64,000 nt of DNA. It comes from Apus apus. Lineage: Eukaryota > Chordata > Aves > Apodiformes > Apodidae. The stretch's first letter is position 1, and each line of letters starts with the position of its first letter. The notes beneath the pieces were generated by a model that was not told the origin of the DNA, ran no database searches, and saw nothing but the letters and a program-made list of their open reading frames with translations. The stretch is taken from positions 151,576,858-151,640,857 of the forward strand of contig NC_067282.1 in assembly GCF_020740795.1 (NCBI RefSeq). Reading direction: 5' to 3'. Of this stretch, positions 11,776-25,278 are shown one piece after another. The translations under genes were made by a program, and so were the position numbers.

Positions 11776-14700
11776 AACTTAACACAACTGTCTGACTGAC
11801 CTTTTCTTTACCAATACCCCTTGCCCCATGATTGGAGGGTGTATCTAAACCAGAACAACTGGAGGTGGAAGTCAGTGCTATGTTATGATATAGCTAGAAA
11901 AGCCAGTGTTAAAATACAGACACAGTGTGATAATGGCTGGCCTATAAATACCTGGGATGCAACTGTAAAATTTCATCCTACCACAGGATCCAGCTGCTGA
12001 ATTGGTGTTGTAACTCAAACTTACACAGAGAAAAGGAATCAGTTTGAAAAACATGTATAGGGAAAAACAGACTTTCCCAGGCTGACAATGTACTGACAGG
12101 CTTCTGTCAGTGCATGATATATTAAAGTAAAAGAGACTTCCATGCTAGTCTAAGCATCAGAAAAGGATGAGTGTTCCAGCTGATCCATGCGATTGGCTTG
12201 TCATGATATTCTTCATAACTGGTAAGCCTCTGAGAACATTTTGGGATGGAAACTCAGACTTTACCTAAGATTTAAGATACATTATTATTTCCAATTATTA
12301 TTGCTAGTGAAGCGGAATCAGAGAATAAGACTGAAAATTAACTCTAACTCAGGCCAGGAGTGTTTTATTAAGATTTGGGTGACTAGAGGGCTCACTGCAT
12401 TTGAGAAGTGCTGTGCACATAAGAGGAAAATAGGGTTCCTTTCAACAGCCATAAAGCTATGCAGTTCACTGGATGGTGCTGCATTCTGGTGGAAAGTAAA
12501 AAATCAGCTTGTATTTGACAAGAAATTACAGCAAGAATCCAAAAACCACTGACTCTTAAAACCACCAGTAAACCTTGGTTCCTTCCCTCTCCACCCCTGG
12601 GCATAAGGTTTCCTCAGAGGCACGCTGGGTCATTTCTGGGCATGCACTTGCCGTAGAAGAGATGATCAGGATTATTAGTTTTGTCCCTTCTCCAGTGGGG
12701 CTTGTGCAAGTTCATTCCATTACTGCAGTGATGAGACTGGCGCAGGCCATGAGGTCGTGACTGCAGCTACCTTGGACCTTTGAGGGTCTCTGGAGAATTG
12801 TAGGCCTTTTCTCTAGGAATGCAGCTGCACACTTTCAGCCTGCGTTTATCTTACAAAGCAGTGTGTCTTCAACTGAAGTTCTGCACCACAGGATTCTTCA
12901 TAATGGACTTGACAAATCTGGGGCAGTGCATAGAAAATCTCCCTGTAAGGGAACAGGTTCAGGTGCACTGACACCAATTTTCACTCTTCAGCAGATGGAA
13001 GGCTATTTGGAGGTGGAACACTGAAGACAGTGTTATTGCCATGACTTGCACCCTGAGGTTGAGGAGAAGAGAGCTGATGAACAGAGGTTTTGCTGGTAAG
13101 AAACTCCAAGACCATCCCAATTCCATTCAAGGACTGCATGATCGGTGATCCTGGACAGATATTTCTCTCATGGGGTGGAGGGCTTCATGAAGAATTGTTG
13201 TCCTGTGGAATGTGCCCAAGAACAGATAGGAGATTTTTCTGGGGAAAGAATCTAAGATGAAACAAGAAGTATACAGCCATCCAAGCAGATGGAAAGTGTT
13301 ATCACTGGCTGGCCTAACAGACTTGTTTGTATGTGCATGGTGAAGCCTGGAGATGAGCTGCCAGGGATGGCTGAGCACATTCTCTCCCTGAGGACTTCTG
13401 GATGGGATCCTTAGACTGGGATCTCCTTGAGCTCAATGAAGCATAAACCAGTTCCAGACTGTGTTGCCATTGTCAATAGCTTGTGTGAGAGGAGTAGTGA
13501 AAAGGCAGTCTTGCCACTCCGGACTTGAGAGGTTACTTGTATTTGGTCAGGATCTTCACTCCTCTACTGTAATGAAGGAAATGTCCCAGGCAACAAGAAA
13601 ATCCCATGGGGTCAAACAGAACAGAGCTAAGATGTGTGTGTTTCAACCTCTGATGAATAGCGGAAGTAGAGGGATGAACAAGCTTTTGCTTTTGCTGCCC
13701 CATTCTGCCAGTAGCTATTGCACTCTGTAAGGCTGCTGAGGTATTGCTAACTCACTGTGTCAGAATCTGCTTATTAACTCCCCATGAATATAAGAGAGGA
13801 GTGAGGGCTTGTTTGGGAAAAGGCAGAAAGAGAGGGAGTATGGAAAATGTCTTGAAAGGAAAGCCAAGGACAATCAAATATAGTAATGATGCTTTGGCTG
13901 GGATGTATATTGAATAATACTTCCGAGTTGCCCATAAAGTCAAGATCCTGGCAGAGGAGAGATCTGGATGCTAACTCAGCATTTGTGTGATATGGTGACA
14001 ATACTGGGGAGGCTCAGTCTATTTTCCTCATTGAAATGAACAACTCAAGTGAATTAACTTGGTTTCCACCTTACCCAACCTAAATCATCCTCTTTTGAAG
14101 TTGTCCTTCCTCACTGTGTCTGTGCTTTATATGTAAAATCCAATGTGTCTCAAAGGCAGCTGGAATAGAAACCACAAAAGGAACACGGAGGACTTTTCTC
14201 CAAAACAGATCTATGCAGAAAATTAATCCCATTTTGGGACACTGTAATAGCTCTCAGATTAGAGAGACAGAAGAAGGTAGCACAGTTTGACTGCTGGCTA
14301 TACCTCTGCTTATTGCCCTTGAAAGGGACTGATTCAGGGAGCTTTGCTCACCCACACTAAAATACTTGGTGAGTTAGAGGTGGAAAACCTTGTCCTGATG
14401 CAACACGAGCACATTGTGTAACCTAAACTGAGGGATCATTTCAACTCTGTAACCGTGAGCAGTCATAACTGTAGTGAAGTAAAATCATCATAGGAGTGAG
14501 AAGGGGTTTATGGGCTGTCTTTTCTGTCATACCTCTCAGGGAGAAAATCTCAATGAAAACCACCAGTATTAATGAAAGCCAACTGGAACTCAACGGGCCT
14601 TATTTTGCTGGTTTGTCAGTATTGGCTGGAATACAGGGATTTTGGAAGATCTCCTTTGTGGAAGCACATCTAGGAATGCTGTGCTGTCTCCTCCGAGCTG

Positions 14701-16529
14701 TAAGATGCACAGGCCTTTGGGAATTTGTGTTTCTCTGAGGATCTGGTTTGTATTCAATTTTTCAGATTTTTATGAGAGACAAACAAACTCACTTTGCTGG
14801 CACCTGTTAACTGGATGAGAACGCAGGAGCACAGACACAAATCCTACCTACGTGTTGTGAGGGAGCCAGAAGGATGAAAGGGAAATTCAGGTTGCCGGCT
14901 CTAATCACTGCACCTCTTCTAAAAATCATCCCCATGAGCCAAGGAGAGGAGAGCCAGGATGGATAAACACAAACTTTTTCACAGTGGGCTAAACTACCCA
15001 GTCCCAAATAATGGGCTTCAAGGAAGTCCTTCTCAAATTGTTAAACAGGTCATATCAAAGAAGTTGCACATGAGAAAATGGCTTCTGTTGCCCACTATCA
15101 TGATGGAGCAGGAGGGGGATGCTGTGAGTGGGGACTAGCACAGCGTGTATGGATGGCAGAGAAAGGCACATAGTACAGCTGAGACATTTCCTGACTACAT
15201 TTGCCGGTATTGCACCTGGCTCTGACCACAGCCATCTGTGGCTCTTTCTCGGGAGCACACAAACCTTCCTTCCCATTTAAAAGGAAGGAGAAGGAAGAGC
15301 TCAGCTGCAGGAGAGAACAGAGAAATCAGAGAGGGAGGGAGGGAGCAGCCAAGGAAAGAGCAGGTATAGTGCAGTCCGATGATGTCCATCTGTTCCTCAT
15401 TAACCAGATGTCCCGCACCCACCTCCTGAAGTGCCATTGACTGTATATTGTCAGGACAAGAAGGGGATAACAATGCCACCATGGTGCAGACATTCATACA
15501 CCAACAGGAGTCCTGCCATGCAGCCATCCCTCCTTCTACTGCCCTTCCAGATTGGATGCCAAGTCCCTCTTTTTCCTAATCAGCTTTTAAACAGTTACAT
15601 CCTCATAAAGCTTCTTGCATTATAATTGCCATGTGTTTCATCCTGCCCTGAAAATGGCAAATTATTTCAGCCCAGTTTACCAGAATCAGCTCTTACTTCC
15701 TGTAAGTGTGTCACCACTTCCTGAAGTATTTAAATGAGAGAAGAGTGAATCCTTGATTTTAAAAGTGATTTCTGCTTGCCAAACTTCATCATTTTAAGAG
15801 TCAGAGAGTCCTTGGATTCACACCTGTATCCAAAGAACAGCAATAGATTTATGGACAGTTCAACCTACTAAAGATTATTCAGAAATGCAGGAAGAGCCAT
15901 AAATTACTTTGTCTATGTTGTTAGCCAAGGATCATTTATAATAAAAGCCCATCGAGTTATCCTTCCTCCAAGGGTGATCTGTGCATTGGTCTGTGTGTGG
16001 GCATGTCAGCCTAGGAAGATTCTGTCCCATACCTTAAGCTGCATTCACAGCCTGTTCATGGGAAGTCTTCCCTTACCTCTGTGTCCTTGATGAAACCAAA
16101 GCACCCTGCCCTCTACCCTCTAAATCACACCGCAGCACGGCTCCCAAATTGTAGCGTGCAAGTGGAACATCTGCTGAGCTGCAGCCACAAATAGTGTGGT
16201 GCTTCCACCTATTTCCCTCTATAAGAACATGCAGGTTTCACTGTGCACTGAGTATCTGACTCATGTGACACCTAGAAGTTCACCAGTGTCCTCAAGCTCC
16301 TGTGCAAGGAACTGAAAAAGGTGGAGGAGATTTATGTGGGTAGGTGTCCTCCAGAACCTGCAGCTCTAGATAACAATCTAAAGGCCACAGTTGCTTGTTG
16401 AGATAAATATCTCTACTTCTTTCAAAGTCACTGTACTGATTGAGCCTGCAACACTACTAGAGTAGCACTAGGTTTAAATGCCTCAACCTCATGTTGATAT
16501 GGGACCTCCATATGAGTTGTGTGGTCTCC

Positions 16530-16628
16530 CTGATGTCACAGTGTTATTAGATGGAACTAGATGATCTTTAAGGTGCCTTCTAACCCAAAGCATCCCATAA
16601 TTCTGTGATATGATTCTATGATTTCAAA
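16530..16628 (+). mobile_element. CR1 LINE 3' end
   Basis: Reads GGAACTAGATGATCTTTAAG, then GTGCCTTCTAACCCAAAGCA, and ends in repeated ATTCTGTG/ATTCTATG octamers, the diagnostic CR1 terminus, in plus orientation. Confidence 0.75.
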
Positions 16629-17704
16629 AAACTGAACCAAGCCAAGTAAGGATGGAAAGTACTAAAGAAAGACTTGGGTGAAGAACAAAAGAGGAAACTT
16701 CATCAAGAGACAGGAGAGAGGGGATGGCAGAGAGGGGAGCGAATCATCTTTGAAAGAAAAAGCCTAATTTAGTGAAGGGAATAACCATGTTCAGAAAAGA
16801 CAAATTACGAGCTGGCAGTCTGAAGGCAGGAGATCCCCCACTGAGTCAAAGGGAGAGGGAGCAGCGGGTGGGGACATTGTGTTTGTTGTTTTCCCATGAT
16901 CTGTATTTTCAGAGAGATGCTGGGTTCAGGCTTTATGTGCAAAGTTCACCTTAGCAGTGCCTGATGAATTAAAATGTAAGCCAGAAGGCTCATACCTCCT
17001 GAAAGGATTCTGGGAAAGGCTTCACTTAAGCTACCTGGGGAAGTTGCACAAACCTGCAGAGAGCGGCAACTGCAGTAGCAGGTCAAGTTCTCAGGAGGGG
17101 ATGGTCGATAAAAGGCTCTGTGCCCCTCAGACATCCCTGGAGATGCCCAGTCAGGTGTAGAGCTTTTGTCTCTTTTTATGCTCCAGAGGCTAAAAGTACA
17201 TTGGAAACTGAGCAGCTGGATCCTGCGGAAGCAATCTGATGAGTGTCCAACAAATGGCTCCCAGCCAGGTTTGTGACAACCTGATCAATCAAATTCAGGA
17301 AATCCCTTTTTAGCTCTGCAGCTGCCATTGGAAAAGATCTGGGAACATGTTTGGGAATTGAAGGCACCTGCTGAACATGAATGAGAAATAAAAAAACACA
17401 GACAAGCAAGTGGAGAACGAAATGGATGGATGATGGTGAGATGATTCCTTGTGCTGGTGTGTACCAGCAAGTAAACAATGTGAGATGTCAACCCATGTCT
17501 TTGCCTGTGTCATACAGCACACACGAGGCTGCACTGTAGTGGCAAGTTAATGTGAATGCATTTCTGTGTCTTGCTGTTGCAGTGGAAAAACAAGCCTGAA
17601 AATTTCTCCAGTTGAGTTACAACTGACATGGAAAGCCTAGGCAAGAGGCTGGAATGCAACAAGTCATGGAAAGGCATACCCACAGTGACTATTGTTGCTA
17701 TTAA

Positions 17705-18768
17705 ACACCATAGAATCACAGGATCATTAAAGTTGAAAGGGACCTCAAAGATCATCAAGTTCCAACCCCCTGTCAAGAGCAGGGAACCCTACCACTAGAT
17801 CAGGTTGCACAAAGCCTTGTCCAACCTGGCGTTAAAAACCTCCAGGGATGGGGCATCAACAACCTCCCTGGGCAACCCATTCCAGTTCCTCACCACCCTT
17901 ACAGTGAAGAATTTCTTCCTAATATCTAAGCTAAATCTCCCTTCTTTCAGTTTAAAACCATTGCCCCTTGTCCTATCACTGTCTTCTCTGATGAAAAGCC
18001 CCTCCCCAGCCTTTCTGTAGGCCCCCTTCAAGTACTGGACGGCTGCTATAAAGTCTGCCTGGAGCCTTCTCCTCTCTAGGCTGAACAGCCCCAATTCTCT
18101 TAGCCTGTCTTTACAGCAGAGGTGCTCCAGGCCTTTGATCATCTTGGTGACCCTTCTCCGGACCCTTTCCAACAGGTCTATATCTTTCTTTTGCTGAAGG
18201 CACCAGAACTGTACACAGTATTCCAGGTGGGGTCTCACAAGAGCAGAGTAGAGGGGCAGAATCACCTCCCTGGCCCTGCTGGCCACACTTCTTTTGATGC
18301 AGTCCAGGGTGTGTTTGGCTCTCTGGGCTCCAGCACACACTGGCGGCTCGTGTCGAGCTTCTCATCTACTACCATCCTCAAGTCCTTCTCCTGCCCAGCC
18401 TGTATTTGTGCCTGGGGTTGCAGGACCCTGCACTTGGCCTTGTTGAACTTCATGAGGTTGGCATTGGCCCACCTCTCCAGCCTGTCAAGGTCCCTCTGGA
18501 TGGTGTCCCTTCCCTCTTGGGTGTCAACCACACCATTTCGTGGTCACTACAACCTAGGCTGCCCTTGAGCTTATCATCCCTCACCAGCCCTTCCTCGTTG
18601 GTGAGGACAAGATACAGCATAGCACCTCTCCTTGTTGGTTCCTCAATTACTTGGAAAAGGAAGTTATCATCCTTGCACTCTAGGAACCTCCTGGATTGTT
18701 CGTGTTCAGCAGAATTGTTCTTCCAACAGATGTCAGGGTGGTTGAAGTCTCCCATGAGAACCATGGCT
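17705..18768 (-). mobile_element. CR1 LINE with internal deletion (endonuclease joined to late RT)
   Basis: The longest element here. Its 3' end, at the low coordinate, begins with the reverse complement of CR1 terminal octamers. The minus strand encodes 17795-18340, the end of the CR1 reverse transcriptase ORF ([12 protein letters not shown], then KFFTVRVVRNWNGLPREVV). Next comes a segment of the late RT domain ([20 protein letters not shown]). The 5' part encodes an endonuclease piece (MGDFNHPDICW to CSDHEMV). Endonuclease runs directly into late RT near 18535, so the catalytic RT core is missing. The 5' end is truncated near 18768. It cannot be active. Confidence 0.93.
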
Positions 18769-19033
18769 TGTGAATATGAAGCTGCTCCTATCTGTCTATA
18801 TAGTGACTCTGTTGCAGATGTACACAGGAACTCAGTATTGGATCCTTCTTACATCACAAAGTTAAATGACATCATCTGCATCTTAGCCTCACACACATCA
18901 TAGCTGAATATAAGAATCAATGTGGAATCTATGCTCCACAGTACTAGCTGTGGATTTGACCCAGTGTTTCAATTTCAGGCCTTACTTCCCTGACACTGCC
19001 CAAGACTTCAACAGCATGAATTTTCTTTTTATC

Positions 19034-19048
19034 TTTTTTTTTTTTTTT
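19034..19048. repeat. T15 homopolymer
   Basis: Fifteen T bases in a T-rich stretch. Confidence 0.9.
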
Positions 19049-20949
19049 CCCCTTTGCTGTTTTCTTCTTCTTTCTCTAAGTGTTGTAGAGTTGGTTTGTT
19101 TTTTAACAATATCTTTTTTAGATACCAAGTGAGTCTGCAACTGTAACAAGAGCAATACCCCAGTGTTCTCTCTTTCCCCTTTGGCTCTAACAACCTCCGA
19201 GTATCAAATGGGCTTTGCTTTAGAGAGAAAAAAGATAGTAATGAATGACTTAAAATAGCTCTTCTGAGGAAAAGATGAGTTTGATTTCAATTGCAGAGGG
19301 AATAACTTTTTTCCTGGCTCACTCACTGACTCCAATAGAAGATCAGCAAGATCTGATGCAGCTCCTGCAGAGACTTGCCATGTTCGAAGAATTTGGGAGC
19401 TTGCAAAAAGTACTGTAGAGCCTGAATTGCCTCTAATTCGTTGCTGATTGCAATCCATGACATTTCTGTGGGGCTTTAGAAATCATCTATATGCTTCACG
19501 TTTGGAAAACAGGGAATGCCCATCTGTGGTGTGCTAGGCAGTGGGGCCAGGTAAAGAGCGCTTTGGAAGGATGGTGGAGTGATCTGGATGTGGACTTAAG
19601 ACTTGGCAAAAAGTGAGTTCAGCTCTGCAACAGTCTTTGTGTGTACTTGGCTAACCACTTAACCTTCCTGTGTCCTAATTTTTCCACATACAGGATGAGC
19701 ATGGGAACATTTTCTTGTGCTCCCGTGATACTGGGTGATGAAATACATCAAGAAGTGAAAAATCATGCACTAGCAGAATGATTTCTGGTGCTGTGTGCAG
19801 AAGACAGCAACAGCATGCTTAGAAAACATAAGTTGAAACCTCATCAGCAGCATTGTTTTTGCTGATGAAAAATGGGACGTTGCATTCAGTAAATCATCTG
19901 TTAGTCTTTGTTTACCTGACCAGCGATGGCACTAGTGGGTTGGGAATGTCATCCTGATTGGTGCCAGTAAAACTTTCTTACCACAATCTGCCACTCTCTA
20001 TTCTGGAGGTGCCATGTGTGTCATGGAAAATAAATTTATTTTGAGAGGTTTAAAAATATTATTGAGACTATTCTTACGTTCCTTATGTGAAAACAAGCAT
20101 CAGTTACTACTCAACTAACCACAAGACCTCACAGGAAGCCATAATGGTTTTTTAAAAAGTCCTAAAATAGTCTTGCTATGCATAAAAATGTCAATGTTTT
20201 AAACTCTTGCAATTCAAGGTGATGTCTGTGGGGAAGATGAGGATTCCAGCCTTCTCAGTGGTGTCTCAAACAGGATGGATGGCGTGGGCATTAAAGGTGG
20301 CTTTGTGCTGTATTTGTATTTTTCTGACCATCAGACCAGAAGAGATTGGCTTAGTCTCCAATACAAGAGTCACCTCAGGGCTGCTCCAACATATACCTGA
20401 CAGAATCATAACTCAAAACAAGATACCAATGAAGCTGGGGCCTCCTGGAACATGATGTCTTGTTACTTGTAGTATTGTTCCTTTGGCCACATTGCTTAAT
20501 TGAGGGGAAGTTTATGCATTTCTTGGCTATGAAGGAGTTCCCCTGTAACAGGATGATCCCCAAGTAGGCACTTAAACCAGCAATCTGCAGTGATGTTAGC
20601 AGAGGGCAGGACCTCTTTCTGACTCAAAGGAGTTGGGCAGCAATGCAATTAAGTAGAATAGCATGATGTTTTCTGTTCTGAAAGAAAGAAGTCACTGGCT
20701 CAAGATTAGATCTTGCCTCTTTTGGGCCTTGGGCAGGTGTTGTTTTGGAGGGGACAAATCACAAAAGTCATAGTGGCTGTTTAAACTAATAAACAAGACC
20801 ACTGTGCATTTTCCAGGGAAGAGATACTTCATCCATGAGAAGGGACTGTAACCAGGTGCACTACAAGGCTACGCAGCAAACCCTTCTTCTCATTCCCCTG
20901 ATATACTCCAGCAGGGCTCCTGGCAAGTTCAGGAGATGGCATCTGAGGA

Positions 20950-21070
20950 ACCCAGCAAGACCCCATGACCCAGCAAAAACCTGTATGACACAGCAGTACC
21001 TGATATAGCCAGTGCAAAACCACCATGATAGCCTAGCATGGCCCTCCAGATTGACCCCGTGACAACATGC
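20950..21070. repeat. degenerate minisatellite, unit about 18-23 bp
   Basis: Successive units such as CCCAGCAAGACCCCATGA, CCCAGCAAAAACCTGTATGA and CACAGCAGTACCTGATATA drift away along the tract. About five units, strongly diverged. Confidence 0.45.
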
Positions 21071-22383
21071 GATTTATTCCAAAGGACGTGGATTTAATCA
21101 CTCACCAGGGAATGCCAAATGATGCAGCACAGCGTTGCTCACCGTGGCTCTACTGAACTGGCACACTCCGATTGGCCTGGGGAACACACCCATTGGGTGA
21201 TTCATCCAATGAATGAACAGCCAGTCCTCCCAACACTAATGAAATACATCTCTATTTTACTTGTAGCACTTCCTAGCAACCTACTCAGGCTTTTCTGCTG
21301 TTCTCATCACCCTAAGGTATGATGAGCACATCATAATTGCTGGACAGCTGGTTTGCAGTTGAGGTTGAAAGGAAAATCTGGTTGAGAGTTTAAAACCAGA
21401 ATATAAATGTTCATTCAGCTCATTAATTACTATACTGGCTTAGTACAGGCTGGATGATGTCCCCATCCCCAATAGCAGTAACACAGAACTGTTAAGGTTG
21501 GTGCATACTAAAGAAACCAGTGACAAAGCGATGTTGTAAAGTGTGTGATCTTTGTCTCAAATATGGTTTGAGATTCCCTGCAGATCATGAGAAAGACCCT
21601 ATGGTTCTTCTCCAGTGGAAGGAAAAGTAGCGGTAGCTTCAAGATGCATAGCAAACTGTCCACTAAAATCCCTAATGTATTAGCATAGGTCAGCCAGAGC
21701 GTAGATATAGAACCAAGTCCTCAGATTAGTTCCAGTTGTTTCATTCCATTTAATAGCAAAAACCAGCAAAGAATTCTGCCTAAATTCCATCTGAAGGCAC
21801 TCTGTATGTAGGGGAAATCTTGGATGACCTAAGTCCAGTGACACGTGAATGTGACAATAGTTTAAGACTCTTTTCTCCTCCTCTATCATTCTGAACCAAA
21901 TATAATCCAGACATGCTAGAAGATCTAGTCCACATCTGAAGGACAGCCAGTAGGGTCTGTCAGGAACGGAACTAGTTCAATAGTGTTGTCTCAAGCCTCA
22001 TAATAGACATTTTTCTACTAGAGCTTCAGTTTCCCTAACTCCTTTTGCTGGTTCCCTAACATCCAAGAGGTCCCAGCTTACTTCCTTCTCTGCACGAAAA
22101 TGAAATCCCTCTCCAGCCATAGGCCCTACCCTGATTCCCCACTGGTTTTGCTGCTGTACAATTAAAAACCAAATCCTCCCTCATTCGCTCTCAGCATCCT
22201 CCTAAGCTAATGCCCTGGTGTTATTCTTATAACCACATGTAGAGATGTGAACTGATCTGCTTTCCATCTTGTCATCTTCTCTCACATATCCGACCCAGTT
22301 CCCAGGGCCTGATTTTGTACAACTATGAACATTTATTCTTGAAAATTGATCACTGGCCCAGAGGCTAAATGTTTGTTATCCAG

Positions 22384-22415
22384 AAAAAAAAAAAAAAGAA
22401 GAAGAAGAAAAAAAA
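22384..22415. repeat. A-rich / GAA simple repeat
   Basis: A run of A followed by four GAA units and another A run. Confidence 0.9.
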
Positions 22416-25223
22416 TATGACGTTACAATTACTCTTATTTTAGATCCTGAAAAGGGCAGGAAGTCCTACTACATTAGCAGAGAAAGAAACAAGGGTGGCT
22501 TAGGAGGGTCTTGACAGGTTCATAAAGTCACAACATTTGAAAGCAAAGTCCACATTTTATCACCTATCAACAATTCATCAATAGGTCAGTGATTAAAAAC
22601 AAAGCTCTTTCACTTCATTAAACACATTCAGTGTCGTTTGCTCTGCATTCCAAATGGCTGAACTGATGTTCCAATGCAGCCTATTTTTAGTATTTCTGAT
22701 TAGTTCATTATTTGGGAAAAGCTACTGACTGTGTAGCTGTTGCAGAGATCTGATTCTTCATGTGGATCCCAAAGAAGTGCAGGGCTTCACAGAGGTCTTA
22801 AGAATTTGTTTGGATGTGGGTTCAACCCCTGTCCTTGCTCACTGAAATGGTGGCCATGGAGCTTTCCTTTCCTTCAGTTTTTTCCTTCAGTTTTTATTAT
22901 GGGGAAGAAGCTGTGTAATATATTATACCTTTTTCCAAGAAAACTAAGATCAAGAATGACAGAAAACTAGCAGTCTCAGTGAGAATTAAACAAGATACTC
23001 AGAATAAGTGATCTCTTGGGTGTCTGAGTAAATTACCACCTCCAGATCAGATTTTATTTATTTTCAGAACAAACTATTTTTTTTTGCTGGTAAATCCTGC
23101 AGTTTTGTCATGAATCCAATGAATTTTCACTGGCAAGTGACAACCCTAGAGAGGGAAGTGGCCGTTTATCCCCAGGGCAGATAGCACATGGGCAAAAGCA
23201 TTCCAGCATTTCCTCTTCAGCAAGCTTCAGCCCTCATGTGAAAGGACAGGATCTGCAGGTCGCATGGAGATTAGTCTCTGTGTCCTTCAACCCTGCCTGC
23301 TAAAACTGCAAAGGAGAAATCCAGCTGTGATAGCATCTCCTGGCTTCAGATTTCTCAAGCACTTGGAGACGTGTTTGGGACTAAGCTCCCTTTCAGAACC
23401 CCAAATAATACAGTACCCCTCCTACAGGAACAGAATGAAATGGGAAAATTCATTCCTTTCAGACCACTTTCCTGGGTATGGGGAAAAAAAACCCCAACAA
23501 ATCAAAAACCACCACCCACACAGGCATGGGGATACGGAAATTAGATTTGGGTTGAGAGCTGAGATAGGCTCTTCCTGTAAGTCCCCATGGCACAATGTAA
23601 TGTGACCTCACGTGGGTCTTTGGGAAGCAGCACACCTGAGTAAGCGCTGCATCCTGACAGCTTGCAGACACATCGCTAATTTGTCTGTGCAGAGCACCAT
23701 GCTTGAGCAGCCATTAGGGATTGAAATGCCTAAGCTAGCTTGGTTAGAGTTAGTCAGGTATCTCCTTCTGCCACTGCCTGGTGCTGGGCAGACGGGCCCT
23801 GTTCTGCCTTCTGCTCTGCCTGCTCTGGAGAAAATTATGAAGTCAGTGCTAGGTGTAATACCCTCTTACTGATGTCAAAAGCAACAATGCAGAAACAAGT
23901 TCTACATGTGTGCTGTCTTCTGCTTTGCTGCCTTTCGTATGTCACTTGTCATCTCAGTTTGTCACTTCTTTGATGGAGGGACGATAGCTTTTGTGTATGC
24001 ACAGTGTCTAGCATAAGGGTATTCCCAGCCTACCTGGAGCGTTTTGGTGCAGCTGCAATGGCACAATGGCAGTAAAAGGTGAAATACTCAGAAACCCTCT
24101 GCCAAAAAGCACCAACCAGAGAGGAACGTTAAGTTTTAGTTCCCCTGGTTTACCAAAGATAATCTGGCCAAACCTTGGGTTCTCTGCCATGAAAACTGTA
24201 CCCCAGGCCTCCAGAAGAGAGACAAATTGATGTGCTTACAGCTGTGAGACCAGCAGAGAAACTCAGTGTAGGAGGTGGCCATGTCTGCCTCGAGTTGCTT
24301 ACATAGATGCATTTCTTGACCAAGAAAAAATCAGGAAAGAAAAATTTAGACTCCAGCTCCTTTTATTCTTCTTCTCCCTAGCTTTCCTTTGTTAGACTTT
24401 ACTGCATGGAGTCAGCGACCACTGGTTACACTTTCCAAATTGGTGCAGGCCCGTGGTTGGTTGGTGTGATTCATCCTGCCCTGTCTATGTACATCTAAAC
24501 CCTTTCTCCTATGTGCTGGAGCAGGTGGGAGAGGAAGAAAAGGCCTTTAGGGGTGGCAGATACTGGTGTGAGACAGGAGAAAATCTGTCCCATTCTACAG
24601 GGCAGAGAAGATGGATGAGGAGGCCTGTCTCTCCATTCATCGGCTCCAGCTGATATTGCTGCATGTCTCAGCAATTCAAGTTTCTCCTACCTCTGAGTTG
24701 CAGGGTTTCTCCTGACTCACTCTCCTCTTTAAGACCATATTTGCCAATTATCTCCTTCCAGCACTCCCTCTGCATTCCTATTACCACCTCCCCACGCCAC
24801 ACCATTGCCAAATCCTGGGTTGCCTCCTGCCTAGAGTTTCCTTCTGGCCAGCTGTATTTTCCAGCTGCCACACACCTTTACAGTCCCAAATATCCCTGTT
24901 TCCAGCATGCAGAGATGCTTTCCTCTACAGCTGAGTCAGTCTACTCCCAGAAACACCCTATCCCTTCAGTTTCTGCAAAGGAGTATAAATCCTCCCTAGC
25001 CATGGTGCCTTTACATCCTCACAGTGCTCTTTCTCACAGTCTTGCTTTGTTCTGGTATATTTTCCCCTCACTATTCCTGTAAATGTGGGCCAAGCTGTAA
25101 TGATGCAGCACACAGAACAACACCTTTCTCCTGTGATCTTAAGCAGCCCCCGGAATCAGTTCCTGGAAAGCCATTCCTGGCCTTTCTGAGCTATACTTTC
25201 CTGCAAACATATGGACTAAAGTA

Positions 25224-25278
25224 ATGACTGAAGAGGAGCAAGGCAATGATTGGAGAAGAGCAGTGCAATGATTAGGCA
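25224..25278. repeat. short tandem duplication, period about 22-23 bp
   Basis: GAAGAGGAGCAAGGCAATGATT is followed by GAGAAGAGCAGTGCAATGATT, two imperfect copies. Confidence 0.5.

Noticed and set aside
17795..18340. 181-codon frame as a host gene
   Set aside because: It is the C-terminal part of a CR1 reverse transcriptase within a truncated LINE.
22815..22830. GGTTCAACCCC, similar to a tRNA B box
   Set aside because: No A box or foldable cloverleaf at the proper distance.
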